Source: Planctomycetia bacterium (GTDB lineage Bacteria; Planctomycetota; Planctomycetia; Pirellulales; UBA1268). From it: 64,000 nt of DNA. The notes beneath the pieces are model-generated. The model was not told where the DNA came from, did not search any database, and saw only the letters and a list, made by a program, of their open reading frames with translations. The DNA lies in contig BJHK01000007.1 in NCBI GenBank assembly GCA_014192425.1, positions 62,001-126,000 of the forward strand, written 5' to 3'. A program made the position numbers and the translations under genes. Of this stretch, positions 26,626-34,895 are shown piece by piece (the first letter of the stretch is position 1; every line of letters starts with the position of its first letter).

Positions 26626-26886
26626 ATGAGCGAAGCCGAATCGCCGGACACGCAGCCGGGTGCCCTCCGAGCCGCAGCGACCGGCTGCGACCGATCCACA
26701 TGGCCGGTTCGGGTCGGTCGGGTCGGCGAGCCGGAGCCCAAGGCCGACGTGGCCCACCTCACCCCCTCCCAGCGCGTCAGCCTCTGCTGGGAGGTGACGA
26801 AACAGGCCTGGGCCCTCACCGGAGCGCCGCTGGATGAATCCGCATTTTGTCGCGATTCTGAGCGCCTTTCGCGACGAGGGAGTTGA
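26626..26886 (+). CDS. Small protein upstream of a nucleotidyltransferase
   Basis: An 86-residue protein. After a variable N-terminus it has the block LTPSQRVSLCWEVTKQAWAL followed by DESAFCRDSERLSRR. I recognise this as the pattern of short uncharacterised proteins (TPxxRxxxxWxLTxxAW) encoded just before MNT-like nucleotidyltransferases. It overlaps the next gene by 53 bp in another frame, so the two are co-transcribed. The pair may be a toxin-antitoxin-like module; this is inference. Confidence 0.6.
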   Translation: MSEAESPDTQPGALRAAATGCDRSTWPVRVGRVGEPEPKADVAHLTPSQRVSLCWEVTKQAWALTGAPLDESAFCRDSERLSRRGS

Positions 26887-27268
26887 GTTCCTCGTCATCG
26901 GCGCCCATGCCCTCGCCGTTCACGGCCATGTGCGTGCCACGCTCGACATCGATCTCTGGGTGCGGCCCACTCCGGAAAACGCCGCCCGCACCTGGCAGGC
27001 GCTGCGTCGCTTCCGGGCCCCCCTCGCGAAGATGAAGCTCGAGGACTTTGCCGAACGCGAGGTTCTCTACCAGATCGGCCTGCCCCCAAGCCGCATCGAC
27101 ATCATGACGAGTGTCACGGGGCTCGACTTCGACGCTGCCTGGCCCAACAGGGTCGTGGCGGTCTTCGGCGACGTCGCAGCTCCCGTGCTCGGCCTCGACG
27201 ACATGCGCACCGCCAAGCGCGCGGCGGGCCGGCTCAAGGATCTCGCGGACCTCGAGGAACTCGGCTGA
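26834..27268 (+). CDS. Nucleotidyltransferase-fold protein (AbiEii/MNT-like)
   Basis: A 144-residue protein of the DNA-polymerase-beta-like nucleotidyltransferase superfamily. VEFLVIGAHALAVHGHVRATLDIDLWV has the Gly-Ala turn and the DxD pair of acidic residues that bind metal. The C-terminal GLDDMRTAKRAAGRLKDLADLEEL resembles the end of small AbiEii- and DUF6036-type proteins, where the KxxxxRxKDxxDL block is conserved. Such proteins can act as toxins that modify tRNA or as antitoxin-side AMP-transferases. It overlaps the 86-residue gene upstream. Confidence 0.75.
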   Translation: MNPHFVAILSAFRDEGVEFLVIGAHALAVHGHVRATLDIDLWVRPTPENAARTWQALRRFRAPLAKMKLEDFAEREVLYQIGLPPSRIDIMTSVTGLDFDAAWPNRVVAVFGDVAAPVLGLDDMRTAKRAAGRLKDLADLEELG

Positions 27269-27337
27269 CCACGGTTCCCGTACGCGGTCCGCCCCGTCCC
27301 AGGCTCGCCGCCGCGGCACGCCCCCGGCTGCATTCCC

Positions 27338-27476
27338 ATGAGCACGCTCCAGCACCTCGCCGAGAAGGAGCTCGTGAAGCCCCCACGCTGGCTCCCGGCC
27401 AACGTGATGTACGAGACGATCATGGGGAGCGTCGCCTCCGGCGTGTCGGGCGACACGAGCGACATGGACGTCTGCT
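27338..27476 (+). pseudogene. N-terminal fragment of an RlaP-like nucleotidyltransferase
   Basis: From an ATG at 27338 the frame encodes MSTLQHLAEKELVKPPRWLP, then YETIMGSVASGVSGDTSDMDV. That is the start of the predicted nucleotidyltransferases of the RlaP family, with the GSxxxG...SDxD active-site pattern. After DMDV the sequence no longer follows the family and a different fragment begins, so the gene is broken. Confidence 0.6.
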
Positions 27477-27723
27477 GCTGGAGGCCGCCCCGGATGCCGG
27501 ATGTGCCACGCTCGCCGGCATGCTCGACCGGCTCTTGCGGGCCAACGTGCACTACGGATACGCCCGCGATCTCGGGCAGCTGGGCCCGATCGAACTGGGG
27601 CCGCTGCCCGGTCCGCCCTGAACAGCCTGGGCGGCGTACGAGCGGTCCACGGCCACCGGCCGGCTGCTGGGGAGCCTGAAACCGCTCGCCATCGTGCCGC
27701 CCTCGTCCACCGGCGTCGGTTGA
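27476..27723 (+). pseudogene. Fragment resembling the C-terminus of a GH3 auxin-responsive-type protein
   Basis: Two frames joined by a shift near 27620 read LDRLLRANVHYGYARDLGQL and then AWAAYERSTATGRLLGSLKP up to a TGA at 27721-27723. The arrangement resembles the last part of bacterial GH3-family acyl-adenylating proteins. The assignment is tentative; that it is a broken coding fragment is clearer. Confidence 0.4.
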
Positions 27724-27772
27724 CCCGCGTTGCCCGTCATCGAGCCGACAGGCACCGCTGACGAGCACCACG

Positions 27773-28066
27773 CGTGCAGCAGGTCGTGCGTGCTTTGACG
27801 GGGCCTTCGTCGGCGGCCGAAGGCCTTGGCCCGCTTGGCGGCGCGGTTCTTCGCGGCCGCGATCCGCTCGCCGACCAACACATGCTCGAACCAAGCGTCG
27901 AACCTGCCCCGCCGCATCCGTGCCCCCCGCGTTGCCGAGACCTGCTCACTCCCACGACTTGGTCGTGAACCCGAGATTCGCGGCGTTTTCCGCCACCCCA
28001 CGTTTTACCTGATCCCTGGGGGACCTCGGCGGCCGTCTTGCCGTCCCGCCAACAGAACTGCTGCAA
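27773..28066 (-). pseudogene. Internally deleted copy of the SWIM zinc-finger gene
   Basis: 27816-28066 matches 15637-15900 (the SWIM gene's 5' part and leader) at about 90 percent by eye. 27773-27815 matches 14943-14985, near its 3' end. About 650 bp including the zinc finger are missing at a junction of shared GGCGGCCG. Only the first 35 codons of the protein remain in frame (RRGRFDAWFEHVLVGERIAA). Confidence 0.8.
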
Positions 28067-28147
28067 CAGGAGCAGATTCGGTCCGGAGCTACCTTCTGAC
28101 TGGCGACGAGCCCACCAGGCGAAGGGGATGCCGCACCATCCGCTAGC

Positions 28148-28243
28148 CTATTGACCGATGAAAAGTAAATTCATGAGCAGCAGCGACAAATCCCCGTCGC
28201 GATGCGACTGCAGACGATGAATGGTTTATTCATGCCTCAATAG
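28148..28243 (+). repeat. 96-bp palindromic repeat E1
   Basis: Bounded by CTATTGAccgATGAA and the near-inverse TTCATgccTCAATAG, and about 90 percent identical to E2 at 33054-33149. The inner part also folds back on itself (AATTCATGAG against GATGAATGG, and CGTCGCGATGCGAC). Looks like a miniature mobile element. Confidence 0.8.
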
Positions 28244-28291
28244 TGGCACCGCTGGACGACGTTGGTCCGGCCTGATCATCCCTCATCCCTG

Positions 28292-31126
28292 ATGCCCCCA
28301 TCCCCTCACCGTCTCCGCCTCACGCCCCACGGGCGGCTCGTCTACGAGCCCACGCCGGATGCGGACGAAGCGCCGGCGTCAACGCTGCCGCGCGACGTGG
28401 CGGCCGGCATCGCCACGGCTTTCGCGGATAACCAGACCGCGGGGCTTTTGCATCTGGCCGGCCTCGCCGACGCGGTCGCTTTGCCACCCGACCTGGCCTT
28501 CTTCCGCGGCCATGCCCGGCGGATCGTCACGGCCGTCGGGCACCTCGACGAACAGCGGCGCGGAGACTTCATGCTGGCCGCCGACCGCCGCGATGTGGAG
28601 CGGTTCCTTCCGCCTCCCGACGACGACGCGCTTGCGGCGGCCGGCGCCGCCGCGCCGCCGATGCCCGGCCTCGAATACCTCTCCCCAGCCGTGCTGCGCG
28701 AGATGTGGCTCGACCTTGCCACTGCGATCCGTGAACGATCCGGCGCGACCAGGGGCGGGCTGGCAGCGGCCCTCGCGGCCATCGACCCGGGGCTGCATCT
28801 GCTCGGCAAGGTGACATTTCATCTCGCCGAGAACCGCCGCGACGAGATACGCCCCTTCGCGTTTCTCGCCACCTACGCCCAGCGGCTCTCGGCAGCGTCG
28901 GCCGTGCAGCACCTGCCACTCGCCAAGGCGGTCGAGGAGTCGGCCGAACGCGGCGACCAGGCGAAGCTGGTGGAGCTGCTCACCCCGGTGCGGGCCGCGG
29001 CCGGGAAGAGCGGGATCGTCCGTGAGTGGCTCGAATCGCGGGCGATCTTCACGCCGCGTGCGATCACGATCGCGGACGCCCACCGTTTCCTGCGGGACGT
29101 GCCCGCGATGGAGGAAAGCGGGCTCGCCGTCCGCGTGCCCGACTGGTGGCGGGGCCGCAGGCCGCCGCGGCCGACGGTCCAGGTGAAGCTGGGGGACGAT
29201 GCCCCGAGCGAACTCGGCGTCGACGGGCTGCTCGATTTCTCCGTGGACGTGGCGCTCGACGGCGCGCCGCTCGACGCCGCCGAGATCGCGGCCCTGCTGG
29301 CCGGCACGGAAAGCCTCGCGCTCCTCAGGGGTCGGTGGGTGGAAGTGGATCGCGACCGTCTCCGGCAGGCCCTGACGCACTGGAAGCACCTGGAACGCGC
29401 GCATGCCGATGGCGTCGACTTCGTGAAGGGCATGCGGCTGCTCGCCGGAGCCAGTTTCAGCGATGCCGGGGCGGTCGCCGATGACACCGCCGATTGGACG
29501 GCGGTGACGGCGGGAACGTGGCTCCGCGACACGCTCGCGGCGGTGCGCGACCCGCAGGGCCAGTCCGACTGCCAACCGGGCCGGGACCTGGCGGCGACGC
29601 TGCGACCGTATCAGGCCGACGGCGTCCGCTGGCTCTGGCTTCTCACCCGGCTCAGGCTCGGCGGCTGCCTGGCCGACGACATGGGCCTCGGCAAGACGAT
29701 CCAGGTGATCGACCTCCTGCTCCGGCTCCGCGACGACGCGCGGCCGGCGGCACGCCGCGGCGGCAGGAAGATGCCGCTCGCGGTCGGGCCGGCGCGGCCG
29801 TGCCTGCTCGTGGTGCCGGCGTCGCTCGTGGGCAACTGGAAGCAGGAACTCGCCCGCTTCGCGCCGCAGCTGAAGGCCGTGTTCGTGCACCGCTCCGAGA
29901 CCGAGGCCGCCGTGCTCGACCGGCTGGCCGCCGATCCCGAGCGGGCGCTCGCCGGGCTGGACGTCGTCGTCACGACCTACACGCTCGTCAAGAAGCTCGC
30001 CTGGATCGGCGCGGTGCCCTGGCGGCTGGCCGTGCTCGACGAGGCGCAGGCGATCAAGAACGCGTCATCGGCGCAGACGAAGGCCGTGAAGCGGCTCCGC
30101 GCGGAGGCGCGGATCGCGCTCACCGGCACGCCCGTGGAAAACCACCTCGGCGACCTGTGGTCGCTGTTCGACTTCTGCTGTCCCGGCCTCCTCGGCTCGG
30201 CCGCCGAGTTTCGCGGGTTCGTGAAGCGGATGGGGAAGCGGGCCGATCCGCAGGGCTTCGCGCCGCTCCGCCGGCTGATCCAGCCCTACATCCTCCGCCG
30301 GCTGAAGACCGATCCGCGGATCGTGCCCGACCTGCCCGCGAAGACGGAGATGCGGTCGGAGTGCGGCCTGTCCCGCAAGCAGGCGGCGCTCTACCAGCAG
30401 GCGGTCGACGATCTGCAGAAGCAGCTCCGGGCATTCCGCGACGGCGTCGGCGGCAGTGACATCCGCCGACGCGGCGTCGTGCTGGCGACGACGATGCGGC
30501 TCAAGCAGATCTGCAACCATCCTGACCAGTTCCTCCGCCCCGACGACGATGCGGCCTACACCGCCGCCGAGAGCGGCAAGTTCCTGCGCGTGGCGGAGCT
30601 CTGCGAACCGATCGCCGCCCGGCAGGAAAAGGTGCTCGTGTTCACGCAGTTCCAGACGCTCTGCGCGCCGCTCGCCCGCTGGCTGGGCGCGGTGTTCGGC
30701 CGGCCGGGCGTCGTGCTGCACGGCGCGGTGCCGGTCGGCCGCCGCCAGGCGCTCGTGAAGCGGTTCCAGGAAGACGACGCCGTGCCCTTCTTCGTGATCT
30801 CGGTCAAGGCCGGTGGCACGGGGCTCAACCTCACGGCCGCGTCCCATGTCATCCACTTCGACCGCTGGTGGAATCCCGCCGTGGAGAACCAGGCCACCGA
30901 CCGGGCCTTCCGCATCGGCCAGAAGCGGAACGTGATCGTGCACGCCTTCGTCTGCCGGGGAACGCTCGAGGAGCGGATCGACGACATGCTCCGCCAGAAG
31001 CGCGACCTCGCCGCGCGCGTCCTGGGCCCGGCCGATGCGGGGGAAAGCCTGCTCACCGAAATGAGCGACGACGAGCTGCTCAGGGTCGTGGCCCTCGACG
31101 TGAGCCGCGCGACGGTCGATCCCTGA
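28292..31126 (+). CDS. SNF2/SWI2-family DNA-dependent ATPase (DEAD/DEAH-like helicase)
   Basis: A 944-residue protein. The N-terminal 430 residues are the variable domain found in bacterial SNF2 proteins. The ATPase core begins at LRPYQADGVRWLW, with Walker A LADDMGLGKTIQ, the DEAQ box in LAVLDEAQAIKN and LTGTPVENHLGDLWSLFDF. The C-terminal lobe has VISVKAGGTGLNLTAASHVI, WWNPAVENQATDRAFRIGQ and ends LEERIDDMLRQKRDLA. It should translocate on double-stranded DNA and remodel protein-DNA complexes. Such genes are often paired with SWIM-finger genes, and a deleted SWIM copy lies just upstream. The ATG at 28292 is preferred over a GTG at 28262. Confidence 0.94.
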   Translation: MPPSPHRLRLTPHGRLVYEPTPDADEAPASTLPRDVAAGIATAFADNQTAGLLHLAGLADAVALPPDLAFFRGHARRIVTAVGHLDEQRRGDFMLAADRRDVERFLPPPDDDALAAAGAAAPPMPGLEYLSPAVLREMWLDLATAIRERSGATRGGLAAALAAIDPGLHLLGKVTFHLAENRRDEIRPFAFLATYAQRLSAASAVQHLPLAKAVEESAERGDQAKLVELLTPVRAAAGKSGIVREWLESRAIFTPRAITIADAHRFLRDVPAMEESGLAVRVPDWWRGRRPPRPTVQVKLGDDAPSELGVDGLLDFSVDVALDGAPLDAAEIAALLAGTESLALLRGRWVEVDRDRLRQALTHWKHLERAHADGVDFVKGMRLLAGASFSDAGAVADDTADWTAVTAGTWLRDTLAAVRDPQGQSDCQPGRDLAATLRPYQADGVRWLWLLTRLRLGGCLADDMGLGKTIQVIDLLLRLRDDARPAARRGGRKMPLAVGPARPCLLVVPASLVGNWKQELARFAPQLKAVFVHRSETEAAVLDRLAADPERALAGLDVVVTTYTLVKKLAWIGAVPWRLAVLDEAQAIKNASSAQTKAVKRLRAEARIALTGTPVENHLGDLWSLFDFCCPGLLGSAAEFRGFVKRMGKRADPQGFAPLRRLIQPYILRRLKTDPRIVPDLPAKTEMRSECGLSRKQAALYQQAVDDLQKQLRAFRDGVGGSDIRRRGVVLATTMRLKQICNHPDQFLRPDDDAAYTAAESGKFLRVAELCEPIAARQEKVLVFTQFQTLCAPLARWLGAVFGRPGVVLHGAVPVGRRQALVKRFQEDDAVPFFVISVKAGGTGLNLTAASHVIHFDRWWNPAVENQATDRAFRIGQKRNVIVHAFVCRGTLEERIDDMLRQKRDLAARVLGPADAGESLLTEMSDDELLRVVALDVSRATVDP

Positions 31127-31272
31127 CCGCGGCCCGGACGATTCCGGCTTCCAACGCGTGGCAGCCGCGGGCCACGATCATGGGGCCGGGCAGGCTGACC
31201 GGATACGGGCTCCTGGATGCATGCCTGGTGGTTGATGCGGGTCACACTTGACCCTCGCGCGGTTCGCTGGTC

Positions 31273-31431
31273 GGGGTTACCCATGCCCCATCGCCGGACG
31301 TTCGCGGATGCCATCGTGGCATCCGCTCACTCAGACCGGCCCGCGCTTCGGCATCCTGCCTTCGCCGACCGATCCGCCTGCGGCGGATCGGTGCCCGCGC
31401 TCAAGCCGGCTCCTGGGCCATGGGCAACCCC
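31273..31431 (+). repeat. Palindromic repeat C
   Basis: The arms GGGGTTACCCATGCCCC (31273-31289) and GGGCCATGGGCAACCCC (31415-31431) are near-inverse. The interior shares CGCCGGACGTTCGC and CGCTTCGGCATCCTGCC with copies A and B at 3.1 and 3.4 kb. Confidence 0.8.
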
Positions 31432-31505
31432 GCCCGATCCGATGGTTCGGCAGGATCGTTTGGGGCGCGAGGATCAAGTGGGCGACGTATGAGAGGGCAC
31501 GACTG

Positions 31506-31709
31506 ATGCTTTGTGCCATGCGACCGCCGGAGCGGGACGCCGTGCTGACGCGGCTGGAGCTCACGCAGTGCCCGCCCGCCGAGGTCTGGCGACGGCTGGA
31601 GGAGCCTTGCCGCATGGCGGCCGCGATCGTGGAAGCTCTCGCCTTCGAACGCGACGACGATCTCCGCAGCTACTACCGAGAGCATCCAATAGTTGACACA
31701 ACGAGCTGA
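31506..31709 (+). CDS. Short ORF between two palindromic repeats, doubtful gene
   Basis: A 67-codon frame from an ATG at 31506 encodes a mostly helical, charged peptide (PPERDAVLTRLELTQCPPAE, RRLEEPCRMAAAIVEALAF). There is no clear ribosome binding site and no family I recognise. It fills the gap between repeats C and D and could be a relic. Confidence 0.3.
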   Translation: MLCAMRPPERDAVLTRLELTQCPPAEVWRRLEEPCRMAAAIVEALAFERDDDLRSYYREHPIVDTTS

Positions 31710-31717
31710 CGGTTCGG

Positions 31718-31848
31718 GGCTGCCCATGCCCCGAACCGTCGGACGTTCACTCCGGCCCTCCAGGCCTTCGTTCACTCGATGCTGGCTGCGTTTCGGCTTC
31801 CTGCCTTCACTTGCCAGCAACGCCGCCTCTCAGGGCACGGGCAGCCCC
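31718..31848 (+). repeat. Palindromic repeat D
   Basis: The arms GGGGCTGCCCATGCCCC (31718-31734) and GGGCACGGGCAGCCCC (31833-31848) are near-inverse. The left arm is itself nested in a perfect 10-bp stem, CGGTTCGGGG/CCCCGAACCG. The interior resembles copies A-C. Confidence 0.8.
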
Positions 31849-32256
31849 TCACGGATGCATCGACGATGAGTGTCAACAAGAACGTGCTCCCAGTAGTAGC
31901 GTGTGCTGATCCTTCGCTGCTTCGACGATCCGGCACTGCGGGAGGTCTTCGGTCGATACTCGCTGGAAGAGCCAGGGGATGGGCCGCGGAACAGGCAGCT
32001 TCTCGAAATCATGCCTGCCGTGCACGGCGATGAGCCCGGTGGCCCTGTTCGCGAGGGCGGATGGCGGCCTGCCTGCTCTGGTCGGCGGCGTTCACGGCCG
32101 CGGCGGCCCGCACGCGGCCCCGCTGGCTTCGCTGGATCCTCCTGGCCGTGGCCGTGATCGCCCCGCCGCTCCGAGGCCGTCGAGGGAAACGACGACGTGG
32201 GGCTGACGCTCTCCGCCAGCCGCGACTGACGCCCGCATGGCGGACCGCGGCCGCCG
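31849..32256. other. Gap with coding relics only
   Basis: Short plus-strand frames such as CFDDPALREVFGRYSLEEP (from 31903) and a possible membrane stretch (WLRWILLAVAVIAPP, about 32130) can be read, but in different frames and without supported starts. They look like remains of one or more broken genes; no function assigned. Confidence 0.4.
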
Positions 32257-32997
32257 TCAGCGCCGGCGCTTCTGCGCGAACAGCCAGGCGTACATCTCGG
32301 GGTCGTCGTAGGCCGGATCCCAGGCGTTGTGGCCGACCTCCGGATAGACGGTGAACTTCACGTCCGCCCCGGCGGCCTTGAGGGCGTCGACCATCACCTC
32401 CGACGCCCGGAGCGGCACCGCCTCGTCCTTGGCGCCATGAAACGCCCACACGGCCACCGGCTTGAGCCGCGGGGCGTCGGCCGGGTTGCCGCCGCCGCAG
32501 ATCGGGACGATGGCGGCGAACCGGTCGGGATGGGCGGCGGCCGTATGCCACGTGCCGAAGCCTCCCATGCTCAGGCCGGTCAGGTAGACGCGATCCTTGT
32601 CGATGCGGTGCTGCGCCACCACCTCGTCCAGCAGGGCAACGACCACGTCCGGGGTCCAACGCGGCACCGGCGTCTGTGGCGAGACGACGATGCACGGATG
32701 GTCGAACTTCTTCTGCTCGATGAGTTTGGGCACGCCGTAGCCCTTGAGCTTCCTGACGTCCGTGCCCGTCTCCCCGGAGCCATGGAGGAACATCAGCAAC
32801 GGCCACTGCTTCGCGGTGTCGCCGGCGTCGTATCCGGGAGGCAGGTAGAGCAGGTAGTTCAGACGGGCCTTGTAGACGAAATCCTTCTCGAAGGACTTCT
32901 CCTGCTGCACGGGCTCGGCGGCCCGGGCCTGACTCGTCGCGGCCGTGAGGAGCAGGCCAGAGACGAGCATCCGACGCGTGAGGATTCGAAACGGCAT
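32257..32997 (-). CDS. Secreted alpha/beta-hydrolase (predicted peptidase/esterase, PHB-depolymerase-like)
   Basis: A 246-residue exported hydrolase. The signal peptide is MPFRILTRRMLVSGLLLTAA with cleavage after ARA. The triad is Ser143 in GLSMGGFG, Asp191 in AFHGAKDEAVP and His223 in EVGHNAW, and LLMFLHGSGETG gives the oxyanion strand. The plan matches the predicted-peptidase/carbohydrate-esterase group common in planctomycetes. It would cleave an ester in the periplasm or outside the cell; substrate unknown. Repeat E2 lies just upstream of its start. Confidence 0.88.
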   Translation of the reverse strand: MPFRILTRRMLVSGLLLTAATSQARAAEPVQQEKSFEKDFVYKARLNYLLYLPPGYDAGDTAKQWPLLMFLHGSGETGTDVRKLKGYGVPKLIEQKKFDHPCIVVSPQTPVPRWTPDVVVALLDEVVAQHRIDKDRVYLTGLSMGGFGTWHTAAAHPDRFAAIVPICGGGNPADAPRLKPVAVWAFHGAKDEAVPLRASEVMVDALKAAGADVKFTVYPEVGHNAWDPAYDDPEMYAWLFAQKRRR

Positions 32998-33053
32998 GGG
33001 GAACGTCCTCCTCGGTCGACTCGCGATGCGGCGGTGGCTGGATGAACGCAGGA

Positions 33054-33149
33054 TAATAGACCGATGAACAGTAGATTCACGAGCAGAAGCGACAAATCCC
33101 CGTCGCGATGCGACGGCAGACGATGAATGGTTTATTCATGCCTCAATAG
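33054..33149 (+). repeat. 96-bp palindromic repeat E2
   Basis: Second copy of E1 (28148-28243) in the same orientation. Its left edge has drifted (TAATAGACC) while the right edge (TTCATGCCTCAATAG) is intact. Confidence 0.8.
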
Positions 33150-33277
33150 GTCGAGCGGGGCCGCTTCCGCAAGGAATCCTCCGCATCCCACCCCGGATTC
33201 GGGCCGCTTCTCGCCGGCCCGACGCCGTGGCATACTGCGTCCGGTCGTGCTTTCGACATGCCGCGGAGATTTCTGAC

Positions 33278-34849
33278 ATGCAATGCCGGACGATGCGTCG
33301 ATTCGTGAACGGGTTCGTCCTGTTCGTCGCCCTGGCCGGTGCGGCCGCGACGTGGGCCGCTGATCCGGCTGCTGCTCCTGCTGTCGCCACGCCCGCTGCC
33401 GCCGACGAACAGGGCTTCGTGTCGCTGTTCGACGGCACCTCGCTGGCCGGCTGGGAAGGGAAGCCGGAGTTCTGGTCCGTCAAGGACGGGGCGATCGTCG
33501 GCGAGACGACGGCCGCCAACCCGACCAAGGGCAACACGTTCCTGATCTGGCGGCAGGGGCTCGTCGACGACTTCGAACTCCGCCTCCGCTACCGGCTCAG
33601 CGGCGGGAACAGCGGCGTGCAGTATCGGAGCAAAGACCTCGGCGACTTCGTCGTCGGCGGCTACCAGGGAGACTTCGAGTCGGGCACGAAGTACTCCGGG
33701 ATCCTGTACGAGGAGAAGGGACGCGGCATTCTCGCCGAGCGCGGCCAGCGGGTGACGATCGACGCCGAGGGAAAGAAGCAGGAGGGGAAGCCGATCGGCA
33801 CGGCGGCCGACCTACAGAAGGTCATCAAGCTCGACGACTGGAACGACGTCACCATCGTCGCCAAGGGAAACACGCTCGCGCATTTCATCAACGGGCAGCT
33901 GATGATGGAGACCACCGACGAGCAGGCCGCGAAGCGGGCGATGGAGGGCGTGCTCGCGCTGCAGGTGCACGCCGGGCCACCGATGAAACTCGAGGTCAAG
34001 GACATCCGGCTCAAGCGGCTCCGGCTGGCCGACGGCCGAAAGAAGATCGTGCTCGTCGCCGGAAAACCGAGCCACGGCAAGGGGGAGCACGAGTTCCGGG
34101 CCGGTGCGTTGCTCCTGGAAAAATGCCTCGACGCTTCCGGCCTGCCGATCGTCACCGCGGTCTACGGGGGTGGCTGGCCGGCCGACCCGACCGCCTTCGA
34201 CAACGCCGACGCGGTGTTCTTCTTCGCCGACGGCGGCGCCGGCCACCCGGTGCTGAAGAGCAACCGGCTCGCCCAGATCGACGCACTGGCCAAGCGCGGC
34301 ACCGGCATCGCCTGCCTGCACTACGCCGTCGAGGTGCCGAAGGAGAAGGGGGGGCCGGAGTTCCTCGACTGGATGGGAGGCTACTTCGAGGCCAACTGGT
34401 CGGTGAACCCGCACTGGAAACTCGAGCAGGCCGAACTCGCCTCCGGCCATCCGATCGTCCGCGGCGTGAAGCCGTTCGAGACGCAGGACGAGTGGTACTA
34501 CCACATGCGATTTCGCGAGCCGGCCGCCGGCGTGACGCCGATCCTCACGGCCGTGCCTCCCGACTCGACCCGCGACAAGCCCGACGGCACCCACAGCAAC
34601 AATCCCACGGTCCGAGCTGCCAAGGGGAAGGGCGTCCGCGAGGCGCTCGCCTGGGCCTACGAGCGGCCCGGCGGCGGCCGCGGCTTCGGCTGCACCGGCT
34701 CCCACTACCATGGCAACTGGGCCGACGACAACTATCGGCGAATGATCCTCAACGCGCTGGTCTGGACGAGCGGGCTCGAGGTGCCGGCGGAGGGCGTCGC
34801 CTCGAAGCCCACGGCGGAGGATCTCGTCGCCGACCAAGATCCGAAGTGA
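33278..34849 (+). CDS. Secreted DUF1080 (3-keto-disaccharide hydrolase-like) plus ThuA-like protein
   Basis: A 523-residue fusion. After a signal peptide (FVNGFVLFVALAGAAATWAA), residues about 45-245 form a DUF1080 domain, a concanavalin-like fold recently linked to 3-keto-glycoside hydrolysis (FVSLFDGTSLAGWEG, GNSGVQYRSKDLGDFVVGGYQ, LKVIKLDDWNDVTIVAKGN-like strands). Residues about 255-510 form a ThuA-like, glutamine-amidotransferase-fold domain (KIVLVAGKPSHGKGEHEF, ADAVFFFADGG, GFGCTGSHYHGNW). Both domains are heavily expanded in planctomycetes that degrade polysaccharides. The ATG at 33278 follows a GGAG; an ATG at 33293 is an alternative. Confidence 0.9.
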   Translation: MQCRTMRRFVNGFVLFVALAGAAATWAADPAAAPAVATPAAADEQGFVSLFDGTSLAGWEGKPEFWSVKDGAIVGETTAANPTKGNTFLIWRQGLVDDFELRLRYRLSGGNSGVQYRSKDLGDFVVGGYQGDFESGTKYSGILYEEKGRGILAERGQRVTIDAEGKKQEGKPIGTAADLQKVIKLDDWNDVTIVAKGNTLAHFINGQLMMETTDEQAAKRAMEGVLALQVHAGPPMKLEVKDIRLKRLRLADGRKKIVLVAGKPSHGKGEHEFRAGALLLEKCLDASGLPIVTAVYGGGWPADPTAFDNADAVFFFADGGAGHPVLKSNRLAQIDALAKRGTGIACLHYAVEVPKEKGGPEFLDWMGGYFEANWSVNPHWKLEQAELASGHPIVRGVKPFETQDEWYYHMRFREPAAGVTPILTAVPPDSTRDKPDGTHSNNPTVRAAKGKGVREALAWAYERPGGGRGFGCTGSHYHGNWADDNYRRMILNALVWTSGLEVPAEGVASKPTAEDLVADQDPK

Positions 34850-34895
34850 GCGGATCCGAAGTGAACAGCACGGACCGAACCCGAGGAGCAACGCG

